Below are positions 1-9,113 of a stretch of 64,000 nt of DNA, one piece after another; the stretch's first letter is position 1, and every line of letters starts with the position of its first letter. The stretch spans positions 62,001-126,000 of the forward strand of contig NZ_JAHLEB010000008.1 of the NCBI RefSeq assembly GCF_018861735.1, written 5' to 3'. The position numbers were made by a program, and so were the translations under genes. Origin of the DNA: Clostridium lacusfryxellense. GTDB lineage: Bacteria; Bacillota; Clostridia; Clostridiales; Clostridiaceae. Below the pieces are notes generated by a model. The model did not search any database. It saw only the letters and a list, made by a program, of their open reading frames with translations, and was not told the DNA's origin.

Positions 1-92
1 ATCCCTACTTTCATTTATATTTTAGTCATTTAACAAAAACATTAACCTTCACTAAATAAAATGTGTTTGTCTGTGCCTTTATAATTATTAAT

Positions 93-125
93 ACATAAAA
101 ACCCAGCTTTCACTGAGTTTTATGT
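93..125 (-). terminator. Probable terminator of the lpl-type ABC operon
   Basis: Imperfect inverted repeat (ACATAAAA... with ...TTTTATGT) lying just 3' of the minus-strand binding-protein gene. The T-rich arm forms part of the stem. The first ~90 bases of the window show nothing else I can support. Confidence 0.45.
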
Positions 126-140
126 AACTTGTTTATATTT

Positions 141-1778
141 TTATTTGATGTTTAGTTTTTTCTTATTTTCTGCTATTTTTACCTCTCTGAATTTTACTAA
201 AGCGTCAAACCCTGCTTTGCTTCTCTTAGCTTTAAACTGTTCGAAAATAGTATCGAAATCAGCCTCAGATTTAGCCATTAAAAGTTTAGGAAGTGCAGTA
301 CCCCATAAATCAGCAATTTTCGTTGCACTAACACCTTCATTTGAGTCATTTAAAGGGTCAGTATTGTCAAACTGAGAATAATTAAATGTTTTTCCTTTTG
401 TCCAATCTTCCATTTGTTTTGCTGGTTCTACAGCGGCAGGAGCCCATTTAAGATTCAAGTTAGTATCCATAAGCTGCCAAAATGTGAATGATGCACCATA
501 TTTTTTATCAAAAGCACCTCTATCAGTATTAAGCATTTTTAATACTTCGGGTTTAAATTGATCTTTACCATCAATTGAATCATAGCTTACACCTTTTTCA
601 CCTAGATATAGATCCTTTTGTCCTTCTTCACTAATTAAATAACCTAACATTTTTATAGCTCTTGCTTTATCTTTACAAGTTTTTGATATCATAGTAACTG
701 TCCATCCCGAAACACCATTACCTGAAAGTTTAGGAGCATCTAATGCAGCATTAGAAGGCCCATCTACAGCTATATATACAGAATTCGGATCTTTATTATA
801 TAGTATTTGCTCTTGAGTTGCCATATCACTTCTTTGATAAAGCATTGAGAAGTATCTACCTTGGGCAATTTTCTCTTCCATTTGTGGTCTCTTATCTATA
901 TATACATCTTTTGCAAGTAAACCGTCTTTATTCATAGTTCTAAATGTTTTTAACCATTTTATATAGTCTGGGTCTGATAATTTATCATATAACTTACCAT
1001 CTTTTTCAAATGGGATTGCTAAGAAATTTTGTAAATAACCCTCAAGTGAGTAATTTCCTGCATTTGTGAATTCATGTAATCCAAACGGAATCATTGGTTT
1101 TCCATTAACACTTGGGAATTTTTCTTTAGCCATCTTTAATGCATTTAAAAAACCTTCTGGTGTTCTCATATCTGGTTTTCCAATTGCCTCATACATATCT
1201 TTTTTAACCAAGAATGTCTGATTCGAAGGTTTTACCTCCTTGTATTTTTCAAAATCTGCTGGAGATGATGATGAATTAGGATATGCATAATAATGTCCAT
1301 CAGCTTGTGTATACCACGAAGCTTTTGCTGGATCTGCTATTTTTGTAAAGTAAGGATCATATTGTTTAGCAAGTTCATCAAGTGGTTCTACAAGCCCTCC
1401 CTCTATAAGCTTCTTATATCCGTCTTCAGTCCAGCCCATAGTAATAATATCTGGTAATGATCCAGAAGCTATCATTGTGTTCAGCTTCTGATTTGCATCC
1501 CCTGCAGGAACTTGGATGTTAAAATTTACTCCTGTTTTTTTAGTAACATATTTTGAAGTTAAATCTTCTCCCCATTTTGCTGGAAACCAGTTGTAATTAA
1601 TGTACCAATCTAAAGTAACTGGTGTTATATCTTGCTTCCACCCTGGTTTAGTTGCATCTACAGTTTTTTTAACTGTTGTAGTTTCAGTAGTTTTAGTGCC
1701 ACATCCAGCAAGTAATGATGCACTCATAACTAAAGTTAATGCCATGCTAATCATTTTAGATAATTTTGTTTTTTTCAT
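141..1778 (-). CDS. Extracellular sugar-binding lipoprotein of an lpl-type ABC importer
   Basis: A 545-residue family-1 solute-binding protein (LplA/YtcQ class), probably for an oligosaccharide. The N-terminus has a charged start, a hydrophobic segment and a lipobox SLLAGC with the lipidated Cys at about residue 26, followed by a Thr/Lys linker, so it should be anchored to the outer face of the membrane. The length is typical of this large Firmicute class. It is the last gene of a three-gene minus-strand operon, about 70 bases after the second permease. ATG is preceded by TAGGGGGAAAG. The sugar is not readable from sequence; the divergent GH94 phosphorylase suggests a glucoside. Confidence 0.9.
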   Translation of the reverse strand: MKKTKLSKMISMALTLVMSASLLAGCGTKTTETTTVKKTVDATKPGWKQDITPVTLDWYINYNWFPAKWGEDLTSKYVTKKTGVNFNIQVPAGDANQKLNTMIASGSLPDIITMGWTEDGYKKLIEGGLVEPLDELAKQYDPYFTKIADPAKASWYTQADGHYYAYPNSSSSPADFEKYKEVKPSNQTFLVKKDMYEAIGKPDMRTPEGFLNALKMAKEKFPSVNGKPMIPFGLHEFTNAGNYSLEGYLQNFLAIPFEKDGKLYDKLSDPDYIKWLKTFRTMNKDGLLAKDVYIDKRPQMEEKIAQGRYFSMLYQRSDMATQEQILYNKDPNSVYIAVDGPSNAALDAPKLSGNGVSGWTVTMISKTCKDKARAIKMLGYLISEEGQKDLYLGEKGVSYDSIDGKDQFKPEVLKMLNTDRGAFDKKYGASFTFWQLMDTNLNLKWAPAAVEPAKQMEDWTKGKTFNYSQFDNTDPLNDSNEGVSATKIADLWGTALPKLLMAKSEADFDTIFEQFKAKRSKAGFDALVKFREVKIAENKKKLNIK

Positions 1779-1849
1779 ACTTTCCCCCTAAAAAAATTAT
1801 TTTTTAACTCATATATTAATAAATACATTTTTTTCAAATGTACTTACTA

Positions 1850-2746
1850 CTACCCTTTTACTGACCCAAGCAACATTCCTTTTACAAAATACTTTTGTAA
1901 GAATGGGTACACACATACAATTGGGAAGGTCGTTACTACCATAGTTGCAAATTTAATCGATTGAGATGTTACTGTAGATTTAGATACACTAACTGAACTA
2001 CTTTGCATCATTTGATTAGCCCCCGATTGAGCTATTACCTTATATAAATATGTTTGAATGGGCTGAAGCGCAGAATCATTAATATAAATCATTCCTGCAA
2101 AGTAATCATTCCACTGGTACACTCCATGAAATAATGCAATTGTAGCTATAACAGGCATTGAAAGTGGAATAATAACTTTTAGAAATATGTAAAAGTCATT
2201 GGCTCCATCAATCCTTGCAGCTTCTTCAAGACTACTAGGAATTGTTTTAAAGAAAGATATAAATATTATTAAATCAAACATGCTAAAAGCTACCGGAATT
2301 ATATAAACTATAAACTTGTCAAGCATCCCCAAATTTCTTATAAGTAAGAAGGTAGGAATTAACCCACCACTAAAAAACATAGTAATTATTCCTATAGTCA
2401 TATAAAGTTTTCTTCCAATTAGTTCACTTTTAGATAAAGAATAGGCAACCATTGATGTGAAAAACACATGTACGGCTGTACCTATAATTGTTTTTAATGC
2501 CGTTATTTGAAGAGCTTTAACTATACCAGCATTCTCTAATACAGACTGGTAATTTAATAGACTAAATTTTCTTGGCCACCAATAAATTCCTCCTAACATA
2601 GCATCCATTCCGTCATTTAAGGAATTTACAACCACGTACCAAATTGGATATATAGTTAAAAAACAAATAATAATCATTATTATTACATTGGTTATATCGA
2701 ATATTGCTTCGCCTTTTGTTCTGCGGTTTAAAATTTTCATGTTCAT
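1850..2746 (-). CDS. Carbohydrate ABC transporter permease, LplC/YtcP type
   Basis: Inner-membrane permease of a carbohydrate importer with about six membrane segments. The EAA loop that contacts the ATPase is visible as EEAARIDGAND at roughly residues 174-184. I start it at 2746 (MNMKIL) because AGGGGGTGG lies just upstream of that ATG; the more distal in-frame ATG at 2776 would overlap the preceding permease and has no ribosome site. It pairs with the permease upstream to form the heterodimeric channel. No ATPase is encoded in this operon, which is normal for lpl-type systems that share an MsmX-like ATPase encoded elsewhere. Confidence 0.9.
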   Translation of the reverse strand: MNMKILNRRTKGEAIFDITNVIIMIIICFLTIYPIWYVVVNSLNDGMDAMLGGIYWWPRKFSLLNYQSVLENAGIVKALQITALKTIIGTAVHVFFTSMVAYSLSKSELIGRKLYMTIGIITMFFSGGLIPTFLLIRNLGMLDKFIVYIIPVAFSMFDLIIFISFFKTIPSSLEEAARIDGANDFYIFLKVIIPLSMPVIATIALFHGVYQWNDYFAGMIYINDSALQPIQTYLYKVIAQSGANQMMQSSSVSVSKSTVTSQSIKFATMVVTTFPIVCVYPFLQKYFVKGMLLGSVKG

Positions 2747-2756
2747 TTTCCACCCC

Positions 2757-3716
2757 CTAAAATAGTGATGTTTCATTTAATTTTTTACTTAAAGTATTTG
2801 CACTTACTAACAATATAAATGCAATTATAGATTTAAATAATCCTAATGCAGCAGAATAGGAGAACCTTCCTGACACTATACCCATTCTATAAACATATAA
2901 ATCAATTACGTTACTTGAACTAGCATTCAACTGATTATTTAAAACTAATATTTGGTCAAAATTTGCATTAAGTATTCCTGATACGGCAAGAATAAATAAA
3001 ATCACTATAGTAGGTTTAATACATGGCAAAGTGATTCTAAACATTTTAACAAACCTTCCTGCGCCGTCCATAGTTGCGGCCTCATATAACTCTTGATCAA
3101 TACTAGCTATAGCAGCAAGATAAATTATAGCAGACCAACCAAGTTCTTTCCAAATATCAGATATAACTGCTATTGCCCAGAAATAATTAGGTTCTGCTAA
3201 AAAATCCGTAGGTACTTTAATAATATGAAATGTCAATAGAATATTATTAATTACTCCTCCATCTGATAACCAAGTCATTAGTATCCCACCAAGAATAACC
3301 CAGGATAAAAAATGTGGTAAATAAGATATAGTTTGTACAATTTTTTTTAATCCAACATACTTTAACTCATTTAAAAACAAAGCAAATAAAATTGGCAATG
3401 AAAACCCTATAGCTAACTTGTAAAAACTAATTCCTAATGTGTTTTTCATAACAACCATAAATTGTTCATCTTGAAAAACTTCTATAAAATATTTGAAACC
3501 AACCCATGGTGCTGATGAGATTGATTCGACTATGTTGAATTTTTTAAAAGCAATTATAATACCGTACATTGGAATATAATTAAAAATCAGCATCCATATT
3601 ATTCCAGGTATAGCCATTAATTGAAGATATTTCTGTCTTTTTAATCTCAACATAAAATTCTTTTTGCGAATCTTTTTTTTGTTACCTTGTGGTCCAATTG
3701 GTAAATCAATCTCCAT
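2757..3716 (-). CDS. Carbohydrate ABC transporter permease, LplB/YteP type
   Basis: First gene of the lpl-type operon, 319 residues. A basic N-terminal tail of about 30 residues is followed by about six membrane segments; the EAA loop reads YEAATMDGAGR near residues 211-221. GGAGGTATGTAA precedes the ATG. It ends 10 bases before the start chosen for the second permease, so the two are likely co-translated. A cre-like box lies about 45 bases upstream of the start, which suggests catabolite control. Confidence 0.9.
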   Translation of the reverse strand: MEIDLPIGPQGNKKKIRKKNFMLRLKRQKYLQLMAIPGIIWMLIFNYIPMYGIIIAFKKFNIVESISSAPWVGFKYFIEVFQDEQFMVVMKNTLGISFYKLAIGFSLPILFALFLNELKYVGLKKIVQTISYLPHFLSWVILGGILMTWLSDGGVINNILLTFHIIKVPTDFLAEPNYFWAIAVISDIWKELGWSAIIYLAAIASIDQELYEAATMDGAGRFVKMFRITLPCIKPTIVILFILAVSGILNANFDQILVLNNQLNASSSNVIDLYVYRMGIVSGRFSYSAALGLFKSIIAFILLVSANTLSKKLNETSLF

Positions 3717-3760
3717 TTACATACCTCCATATTTTTTTCTATATGAGAAACGATTAATTC

Positions 3761-3774
3761 TGATACCGTTTTCT
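3761..3774 (-). promoter_or_regulatory. cre-like CcpA box before the lpl-type operon
   Basis: Read on the minus strand, AGAAAACGGTATCA matches the cre consensus TGWAANCGNTNWCA at 13 of 14 positions, differing only at the first base. It sits 45-60 bases upstream of the first permease start. This is a consensus match by eye only. Confidence 0.5.
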
Positions 3775-3949
3775 TAACTCTTCTCTATTGTATATGCTTT
3801 TCATTAATCCCATAAGATACCAAAATTCTGTTTTAGTGTGTTCTTTTCGGAAGTTTGCACAATGTTATTATTTTCACCGAAATATGAGCACCTAACCGAA
3901 AATAGAGGTATATTTATATTAAGAAATATTCATTATAATTAAACTTGAA

Positions 3950-3965
3950 AATATGTAAACATATT
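3950..3965 (+). promoter_or_regulatory. Palindrome in the leader of the GH94 gene
   Basis: AATATGT-AA-ACATATT is a perfect 7-bp inverted repeat with a 2-base spacer. It lies about 11 bases downstream of a TATAAT (about 3934-3939) and just before the AGGAGG of the GH94 gene, where a bound repressor would block transcription. Further upstream, two copies of a (C/A)ACCGAAA motif (about 3879-3901) may be another regulator site. No regulator is encoded next to it. Confidence 0.35.
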
Positions 3966-3982
3966 CATAGGAGGTTAAATAT

Positions 3983-6724
3983 ATGAAGGCCAATGAAAAT
4001 AACCTAGTTTATAATTTCGAGAATGGAACCTTCTCCCTTAAAAATCCAGAAAACTCAAGCTATTTGTATTTTCCCCTTGCTAATACAAACAACATGATAT
4101 CTTCAATAACACCACTCCTTGGTGGAGATATTAAAAGTTCACAAAATACTTTTCTTTTAACCCCTACTTCATCTGAGGACCTACACACTTTAAGAAGCAG
4201 CAGAAATTTTTGGGTTTATATTGATAAGAAAGGGCCTTGGTCGGCTACTGGTAATTCAGTTACTCAAATATCCAAACTTTATTCTAAAGAAAAAGAAGAA
4301 ACTTCCTTAGAATGTGGTTTCCTATGGCATAAAGTAACAAGAATAAGTAAAGATTTAAATATCAAATCTGAAATAATAAACTTTGTGCCTGTTAATGAAG
4401 ATAAAGTTGAATTAATGAAAGTTAAACTTATAAACTTAAGTGACAAAGACATTTTTATTACTGCAACCTCAGCCATTCCTATTTATGGTCGCTCTGCTGA
4501 TAACTTAAGAGATCATCGCCATGTTACTTCCCTGCTTAACAGAATAAATACTAATACTTATGGTGTTAATGTAAACCCCACATTAACCTTCGATGAGAGA
4601 GGACATAAAAAGAATGAAATATCCTACTTAATTATTGGATCTGAAGCTAACGGTAACCCACCTATAGGTTTCTTCCCAGATGTTGAAGGTTTTCTTGGTG
4701 AGGGTGGAACCTATGATTGGCCTAGGTCTATTGTAAACAATGACCCACCTACTCATATTAGCAACCAAACGGTAGATGGATATGAGGCAGTAGGCGCTAT
4801 TAGGTTCGAAAAAGTGCTACTTAAACCTAATGAAAGCAAAACTTATATAGTTGCAATGATAATTAATGAAAATCATGATACTGACTACTTTGATCAAAAC
4901 TACTTCGCTCAGAACTATTTAAGTGAAGAAAAATTTGACATACTCCTTAAAGAGAACAAAATTCATTGGGAAAATGAATTAGGTAAACTAAAGTTCTCCT
5001 CAGCAGATAAACGGTTCGATTCATGGTCAAAGTGGGTTACCATTCAACCAATTTTAAGAAGAATATATGGTTGCTCATTTTTACCTCATCATGATTATGG
5101 TAGAGGTGGCCGTGGCTGGAGAGATTTATGGCAAGACTGCCTTGCTCTTATTTTAATGGACTCAAAAAATGTAAGAGACCTACTAAAAAATAACTTTTCT
5201 GGTGTAAGAATTGATGGCAGTAATGCTACAATAATTGGTAGTAAACCGGGTGAATTTTTAGCTGATAGAAATAATATCCCTAGGGTTTGGATGGATCATG
5301 GCGCATGGCCTTTTATTACCACGAAATTATATATAGACCAAACTGGTGATTTAGATTTCTTATTCGATAACCAAACTTATTTTAAAGATAAATTAGCGAA
5401 TCGTTGTAGCACTGTAGATGAAAAATGGAGCTTAGATGAGGGTACTAAACTAAAAACTATTCATTCAAAAATTTATAATGGTACAATACTTGAGCATCTT
5501 TTAATTCAGAATTTAACTGTATTTTTTAATGTAGGAGAACATAATAATATTAAGCTTGAAGGCGCAGATTGGAATGATGCCTTTGATATGGCTACGCATA
5601 AAGGTGAAAGTGTTGCATTTACAGCCTTCTATGGTTCCAATCTTATAGAGCTTAGTAAATTATTGATTGAAATTAAAAGTAGGAAAAAAATTAATAATAT
5701 TGAAATCGCCACTGAGGTTCTTTTACTTTTAAATATCAGAAATGAGATTGACTATAACTCAATTGAAAAAAAGAGGAATCAACTTAACAAATACTTTTCG
5801 GCTGTTAAATATACTGTTGCAGGCGAAAAATCTAATGTAAATATTGAAGAATTATCTAAGGATTTAAAAGAAAAAGGTGTATGTCTCCTTAAAAACATAG
5901 AAGAAAATGAGTGGATAAAAAATAAAGAAGGTTTTAAGTGGTTTAATGGTTACTACGACGACTGTGGAGAAAAATTAGAGGGTGATTTTTCTTCTGGTGT
6001 AAGAATGACTTTAACTGGACAAGTGTTTCCTATTATGAGCAAATATTTTCCTAGAGAAAAAGTTCAAGAAATAATAAAAACATCAAATAAATATTTAAGG
6101 GATGAAAAAGTTGGTGGTTTTAGACTAAATACAGACTTTAAAGAATTAAAGCTTAATATGGGTCGTGCTTTTGGTTTTGCATTTGGGCATAAAGAGAATG
6201 GAAGTATGTTCAGCCATATGGCCATTATGTACTCCAATTCCCTTTATAAAAATAACTTTGTTCGAGAGGGTTATGATGTTATAAGTATGATTTATAATCA
6301 TTGTAATGACTTTGAAAAAAGTAGAATCTATCCTGGTATCCCTGAGTATATAAATGAAAAAGGAAGAGGAGTTTATAATTACCTAACTGGCTCTGCAAGC
6401 TGGCTTCTTCTAACACTTTTAAATGAGGTTTATGGAGTTAAATGGGATTTTGGGGACTTAATGCTAGAACCAAAGCTTGTACGTGAACAATTCGATGAAA
6501 ACAATGAAGCTAAGGTTCAAACATTTTTTCAAAATCGTTCATTAGAAGTTGTATATAAAAATTCTAATAACCTCGATTTTGGTGAATACTCAATTACTTC
6601 TGTTAAAATAAATGAATGCTTAATTGACGTAACAATAAATAAAAATTATGTTTTAATATCTAAAAATATAATTGATTCATTAGGTTGTTCTTCCATTCAC
6701 CAAATCGCGGTAGAGCTTTTGTAG
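3983..6724 (+). CDS. GH94-type glycoside phosphorylase (cellobiose-phosphorylase-like)
   Basis: A 913-residue cytoplasmic protein, no signal peptide. It carries the marks of inverting GH94 phosphorylases: RGWRDLWQD near residue 377, GADWNDAFDMA near 527 with the presumed catalytic Asp, and a C-terminal block PGIPEY...GRGVYNYLTGSASW near 785. Family enzymes cleave beta-glucosides with phosphate, releasing glucose 1-phosphate and saving ATP. It is about 100 residues longer than typical cellobiose phosphorylases, so the substrate could be another beta-linked disaccharide or oligosaccharide. It is divergent from an lpl-type importer that probably supplies the substrate. CATAGGAGG precedes the ATG. 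The family is fairly secure; the specificity is not. Confidence 0.75.
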   Translation: MKANENNLVYNFENGTFSLKNPENSSYLYFPLANTNNMISSITPLLGGDIKSSQNTFLLTPTSSEDLHTLRSSRNFWVYIDKKGPWSATGNSVTQISKLYSKEKEETSLECGFLWHKVTRISKDLNIKSEIINFVPVNEDKVELMKVKLINLSDKDIFITATSAIPIYGRSADNLRDHRHVTSLLNRINTNTYGVNVNPTLTFDERGHKKNEISYLIIGSEANGNPPIGFFPDVEGFLGEGGTYDWPRSIVNNDPPTHISNQTVDGYEAVGAIRFEKVLLKPNESKTYIVAMIINENHDTDYFDQNYFAQNYLSEEKFDILLKENKIHWENELGKLKFSSADKRFDSWSKWVTIQPILRRIYGCSFLPHHDYGRGGRGWRDLWQDCLALILMDSKNVRDLLKNNFSGVRIDGSNATIIGSKPGEFLADRNNIPRVWMDHGAWPFITTKLYIDQTGDLDFLFDNQTYFKDKLANRCSTVDEKWSLDEGTKLKTIHSKIYNGTILEHLLIQNLTVFFNVGEHNNIKLEGADWNDAFDMATHKGESVAFTAFYGSNLIELSKLLIEIKSRKKINNIEIATEVLLLLNIRNEIDYNSIEKKRNQLNKYFSAVKYTVAGEKSNVNIEELSKDLKEKGVCLLKNIEENEWIKNKEGFKWFNGYYDDCGEKLEGDFSSGVRMTLTGQVFPIMSKYFPREKVQEIIKTSNKYLRDEKVGGFRLNTDFKELKLNMGRAFGFAFGHKENGSMFSHMAIMYSNSLYKNNFVREGYDVISMIYNHCNDFEKSRIYPGIPEYINEKGRGVYNYLTGSASWLLLTLLNEVYGVKWDFGDLMLEPKLVREQFDENNEAKVQTFFQNRSLEVVYKNSNNLDFGEYSITSVKINECLIDVTINKNYVLISKNIIDSLGCSSIHQIAVELL

Positions 6725-6760
6725 TTGGAACAAAAACATAAAACTTTACCTTCATGTAAC

Positions 6761-6790
6761 AAAAAAGCATCCAAATGGATGCTTTTAATA
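6761..6790 (+). terminator. Terminator after the GH94 gene
   Basis: AAAAGCATCC-AAAT-GGATGCTTTT is a perfect 10-bp stem with a 4-base loop. It is flanked by A-runs and T-runs so it can work in both directions. The stop codon of the convergent gene on the minus strand (6785) lies inside it. Confidence 0.85.
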
Positions 6791-7219
6791 TATTGTTTCT
6801 TCATTCATAGTTACTATCTCTTCATTTAATTCAAACAAATCTTGAAAAATACCATCAATAGTACTTTCATCAATAAATGCTCTAAGTTTTGGGTTACGTT
6901 CTTCCGTATTAATGTACTGTATGAAGTATCCTCCTACCTTCTCAGCAATACTTAATTTAATAGTTACATTTTGCTGAATTCTGTCTTTATTAAGTAAACT
7001 AAATAGAACATTTTTATCAGTAGATTTTATTTCAATTCTTTTATAATCCTTTATATCAATATATTCATTTGTATCTGTTGTAGCTCGAATGTTTTTTATA
7101 TTATATTTGTCTAAATTACTATTGAATACTTCAACAAAATTTTGCATTGCCCTGATAACAATTTTTTTATCAATAGTTAAATTTCTTAATTGTAAAACTA
7201 ATTGTTCTTTCCAATTCAT
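6785..7219 (-). CDS. Uncharacterised soluble protein, 144 residues
   Basis: I do not recognise a family. The protein is charged and soluble, with no signal or membrane segment. It alternates predicted strands and helices and has an acidic C-terminus. I start it at the ATG at 7219 (MNWKEQ): GGGGGTGG lies 8 bases upstream, while the earlier in-frame GTG codons at 7231 and 7228 fall inside that ribosome site. It stands alone between the GH94 gene (convergent) and the CrtI-like gene (same strand). Confidence 0.6.
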   Translation of the reverse strand: MNWKEQLVLQLRNLTIDKKIVIRAMQNFVEVFNSNLDKYNIKNIRATTDTNEYIDIKDYKRIEIKSTDKNVLFSLLNKDRIQQNVTIKLSIAEKVGGYFIQYINTEERNPKLRAFIDESTIDGIFQDLFELNEEIVTMNEETIY

Positions 7220-7390
7220 CTCATTCACCACCCCCTATTAAAATATTCAGAGGACGAGGAAAAGATTACAATATCTTTTGTTTTACTCTAGTTGCTTAAC
7301 ATCTTTCTTGTTTTGGTCTATATCGTATGAAATAACAGAAAGCTTGTCACCATTTATTGTAATGCTTCGAAGTTTTGAATAATAAGTCAA

Positions 7391-8884
7391 TTAGTTATTA
7401 ATATTCTTTAAAATTTCTTCAGTTACTAACCTACTTGAATTTAAGACTAAAGATACTCCGGGACCAGGATGCAAAGAACTACCAACGAAAAATAGATTAT
7501 CAGCTTTACTTGATTTGAAATGTGGTCTAAAATAGTTTGTTTGCATTAGATTCGGGCTAAGGCCAAAGGCTGTGCCACCATAAGCATTAAATTTGCTTTC
7601 CATATCTAATGGTGTAAGATAATTTTTATATTCAATATTTCCCTCTATATCCTCAAGTCCTTTGATACTTTTCAATTCACTTAGAATTGTATCTGTTAAC
7701 ATGTTAATGGTATATTTATCCCAAGTTATTTCTTTAAAAAACAGATTAGGTACCCGAAGCATAATATTTAAACACTCGCCATCATTTTTCGCCATACTCT
7801 TATCTATTCTACTTGGGCAATAAATATATAGAGAATAGTTTTTAGGTAAGGTACCTTTGAATGCTGACTCAATTCCCTCTTTAAAATTTTTACCTAAGTA
7901 TATATTATGAACTGATAATTGTGGATATTTTTTTCTAAGACCTAAATAAATAATAAAGGTAGAACAAGAGTATTTCATTTCGGACAGCTTCTTATCAGTG
8001 TACTTATCTTTGTAATACTCATCTTTTACTAAGCTTTTCATAACATAAGGAAAATCAGCATTGCATACAATTATATCTGCTTTTTTTATGCCTTGGGATG
8101 TTTTTATACCAACACATTTATCCTCTGAAAATAGAATTTCATCCACAGTTACTTCATTCTTTATGATTCCACCAAATTCAATTATTAGCTTTGATAAAGC
8201 ATCAATAAATGAATACATACCACCCTTAAAATACCACAATCCATATAGCTGAGTTGCAACAGGTATAAGAGTATAGATGTTAGGACCATTAAAAGGAGAT
8301 ATGCCAATATACATACACTGAAAGGCTAAAAAGTTTCGAAGGTTTTCATTCTTTATATATTTTGAAATATAATCATACGCATTAGAAAAAGTATGAATTT
8401 TTAAAGCTTTTAGGAATGTTTCTAACTTAAGAATATCTTTAGGTTTTTCTTGAGGTTTTCGCAAAAAATATTCATTTGAAATCAAATACTTTTCATAAAC
8501 ATCAGCTATAAATTTAAAATATCCTAGAGAATCTTCTTTCGAAATACCTTCTAGTGTCTTTGTTAAAGAAGAGATATTGTTATTAAAATCCAAAGTATTT
8601 CCATCAGCACAAAAAAGCCTATATGTAGGGTCTATTTGTATAAATTCCAAATAGTCATTATAATTTTTATTAACATATGAGAATATTTCTTTATAGGGAT
8701 CAGGCATCATTAAAATAGAAGCTGATAAATCAAAACGAAAAGTTTCCGTTTCTATAAAATTAACACATCCACCAATAGTTTTATTTTTTTCGTAGATTTC
8801 CACCTCATACCCATTTTTCAAAAGTCTTAAAGCAGTAGAGAGTCCGCCAATTCCAGCACCCACAATAATTACTTTTTTATTCAT
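7391..8884 (-). CDS. CrtI/CrtN-like phytoene desaturase family FAD enzyme
   Basis: A 497-residue flavoprotein of the phytoene desaturase / amine-oxidase superfamily. The N-terminal dinucleotide fold reads VGAGIGGLSTA (residues 7-17) followed by an E-K-N-K-T-I-G-G stretch, and the C-terminal FAD-contact region reads FVGSSLHPGPGVSLVLNSS, typical of CrtI-like proteins. AAGGAGTATTTTT precedes the ATG. No phytoene or squalene synthase gene is nearby, so a carotenoid role is not supported by context; many clostridia carry such orphans of unknown substrate. It is divergent from a MarR-MFS pair, whose operators lie in the shared region. Confidence 0.8.
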   Translation of the reverse strand: MNKKVIIVGAGIGGLSTALRLLKNGYEVEIYEKNKTIGGCVNFIETETFRFDLSASILMMPDPYKEIFSYVNKNYNDYLEFIQIDPTYRLFCADGNTLDFNNNISSLTKTLEGISKEDSLGYFKFIADVYEKYLISNEYFLRKPQEKPKDILKLETFLKALKIHTFSNAYDYISKYIKNENLRNFLAFQCMYIGISPFNGPNIYTLIPVATQLYGLWYFKGGMYSFIDALSKLIIEFGGIIKNEVTVDEILFSEDKCVGIKTSQGIKKADIIVCNADFPYVMKSLVKDEYYKDKYTDKKLSEMKYSCSTFIIYLGLRKKYPQLSVHNIYLGKNFKEGIESAFKGTLPKNYSLYIYCPSRIDKSMAKNDGECLNIMLRVPNLFFKEITWDKYTINMLTDTILSELKSIKGLEDIEGNIEYKNYLTPLDMESKFNAYGGTAFGLSPNLMQTNYFRPHFKSSKADNLFFVGSSLHPGPGVSLVLNSSRLVTEEILKNINN

Positions 8885-9026
8885 AAAAATACTCCTTTCA
8901 AAATCACCATCATATATTATTTAGCATTTCCAAAAGTTTCAATAACTATAACATTACTACCATAAGTAGTTATTACTTTAGGATGAAATAAAGATAAGAG
9001 AAAGAATAATCCAAATTAAAGAAATG

Positions 9027-9070
9027 TAATACAGCAATATAGTTGCATTCGCAACTATATTGCTGTATTA
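9027..9070. promoter_or_regulatory. Long palindromic operator upstream of marR
   Basis: A perfect inverted repeat with 20-base arms and a 4-base spacer (ATTC). The core is TAGTTGC-ATTC-GCAACTA. It ends 44 bases before the MarR start, has no T-run after it, and overlaps the likely -35 of the marR promoter. MarR proteins are dimers that bind such palindromes, so autorepression is the natural reading. It may also affect the divergent CrtI-like gene. Confidence 0.75.
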
Positions 9071-9075
9071 TATAA

Positions 9076-9095
9076 TTAGTAGCAAGTGCAACTAA
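9076..9095. promoter_or_regulatory. Second operator copy, overlapping the marR -10/+1 region
   Basis: TTAGTAGCA-AG-TGCAACTAA is an inverted repeat with one mismatch in nine, sharing the TAGTTGCA half-site with the large palindrome. It lies directly after a TATAAT (9071-9076), just before the GGGAGG of marR. Confidence 0.65.
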
Positions 9096-9113
9096 TTTGG
9101 GAGGAATAAGACT

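Noticed and set aside
8885-9113. Large palindrome considered as a transcription terminator for the CrtI-like gene
   Set aside because: It lies at the 5' side of both divergent genes and has no T-run; an operator fits better.
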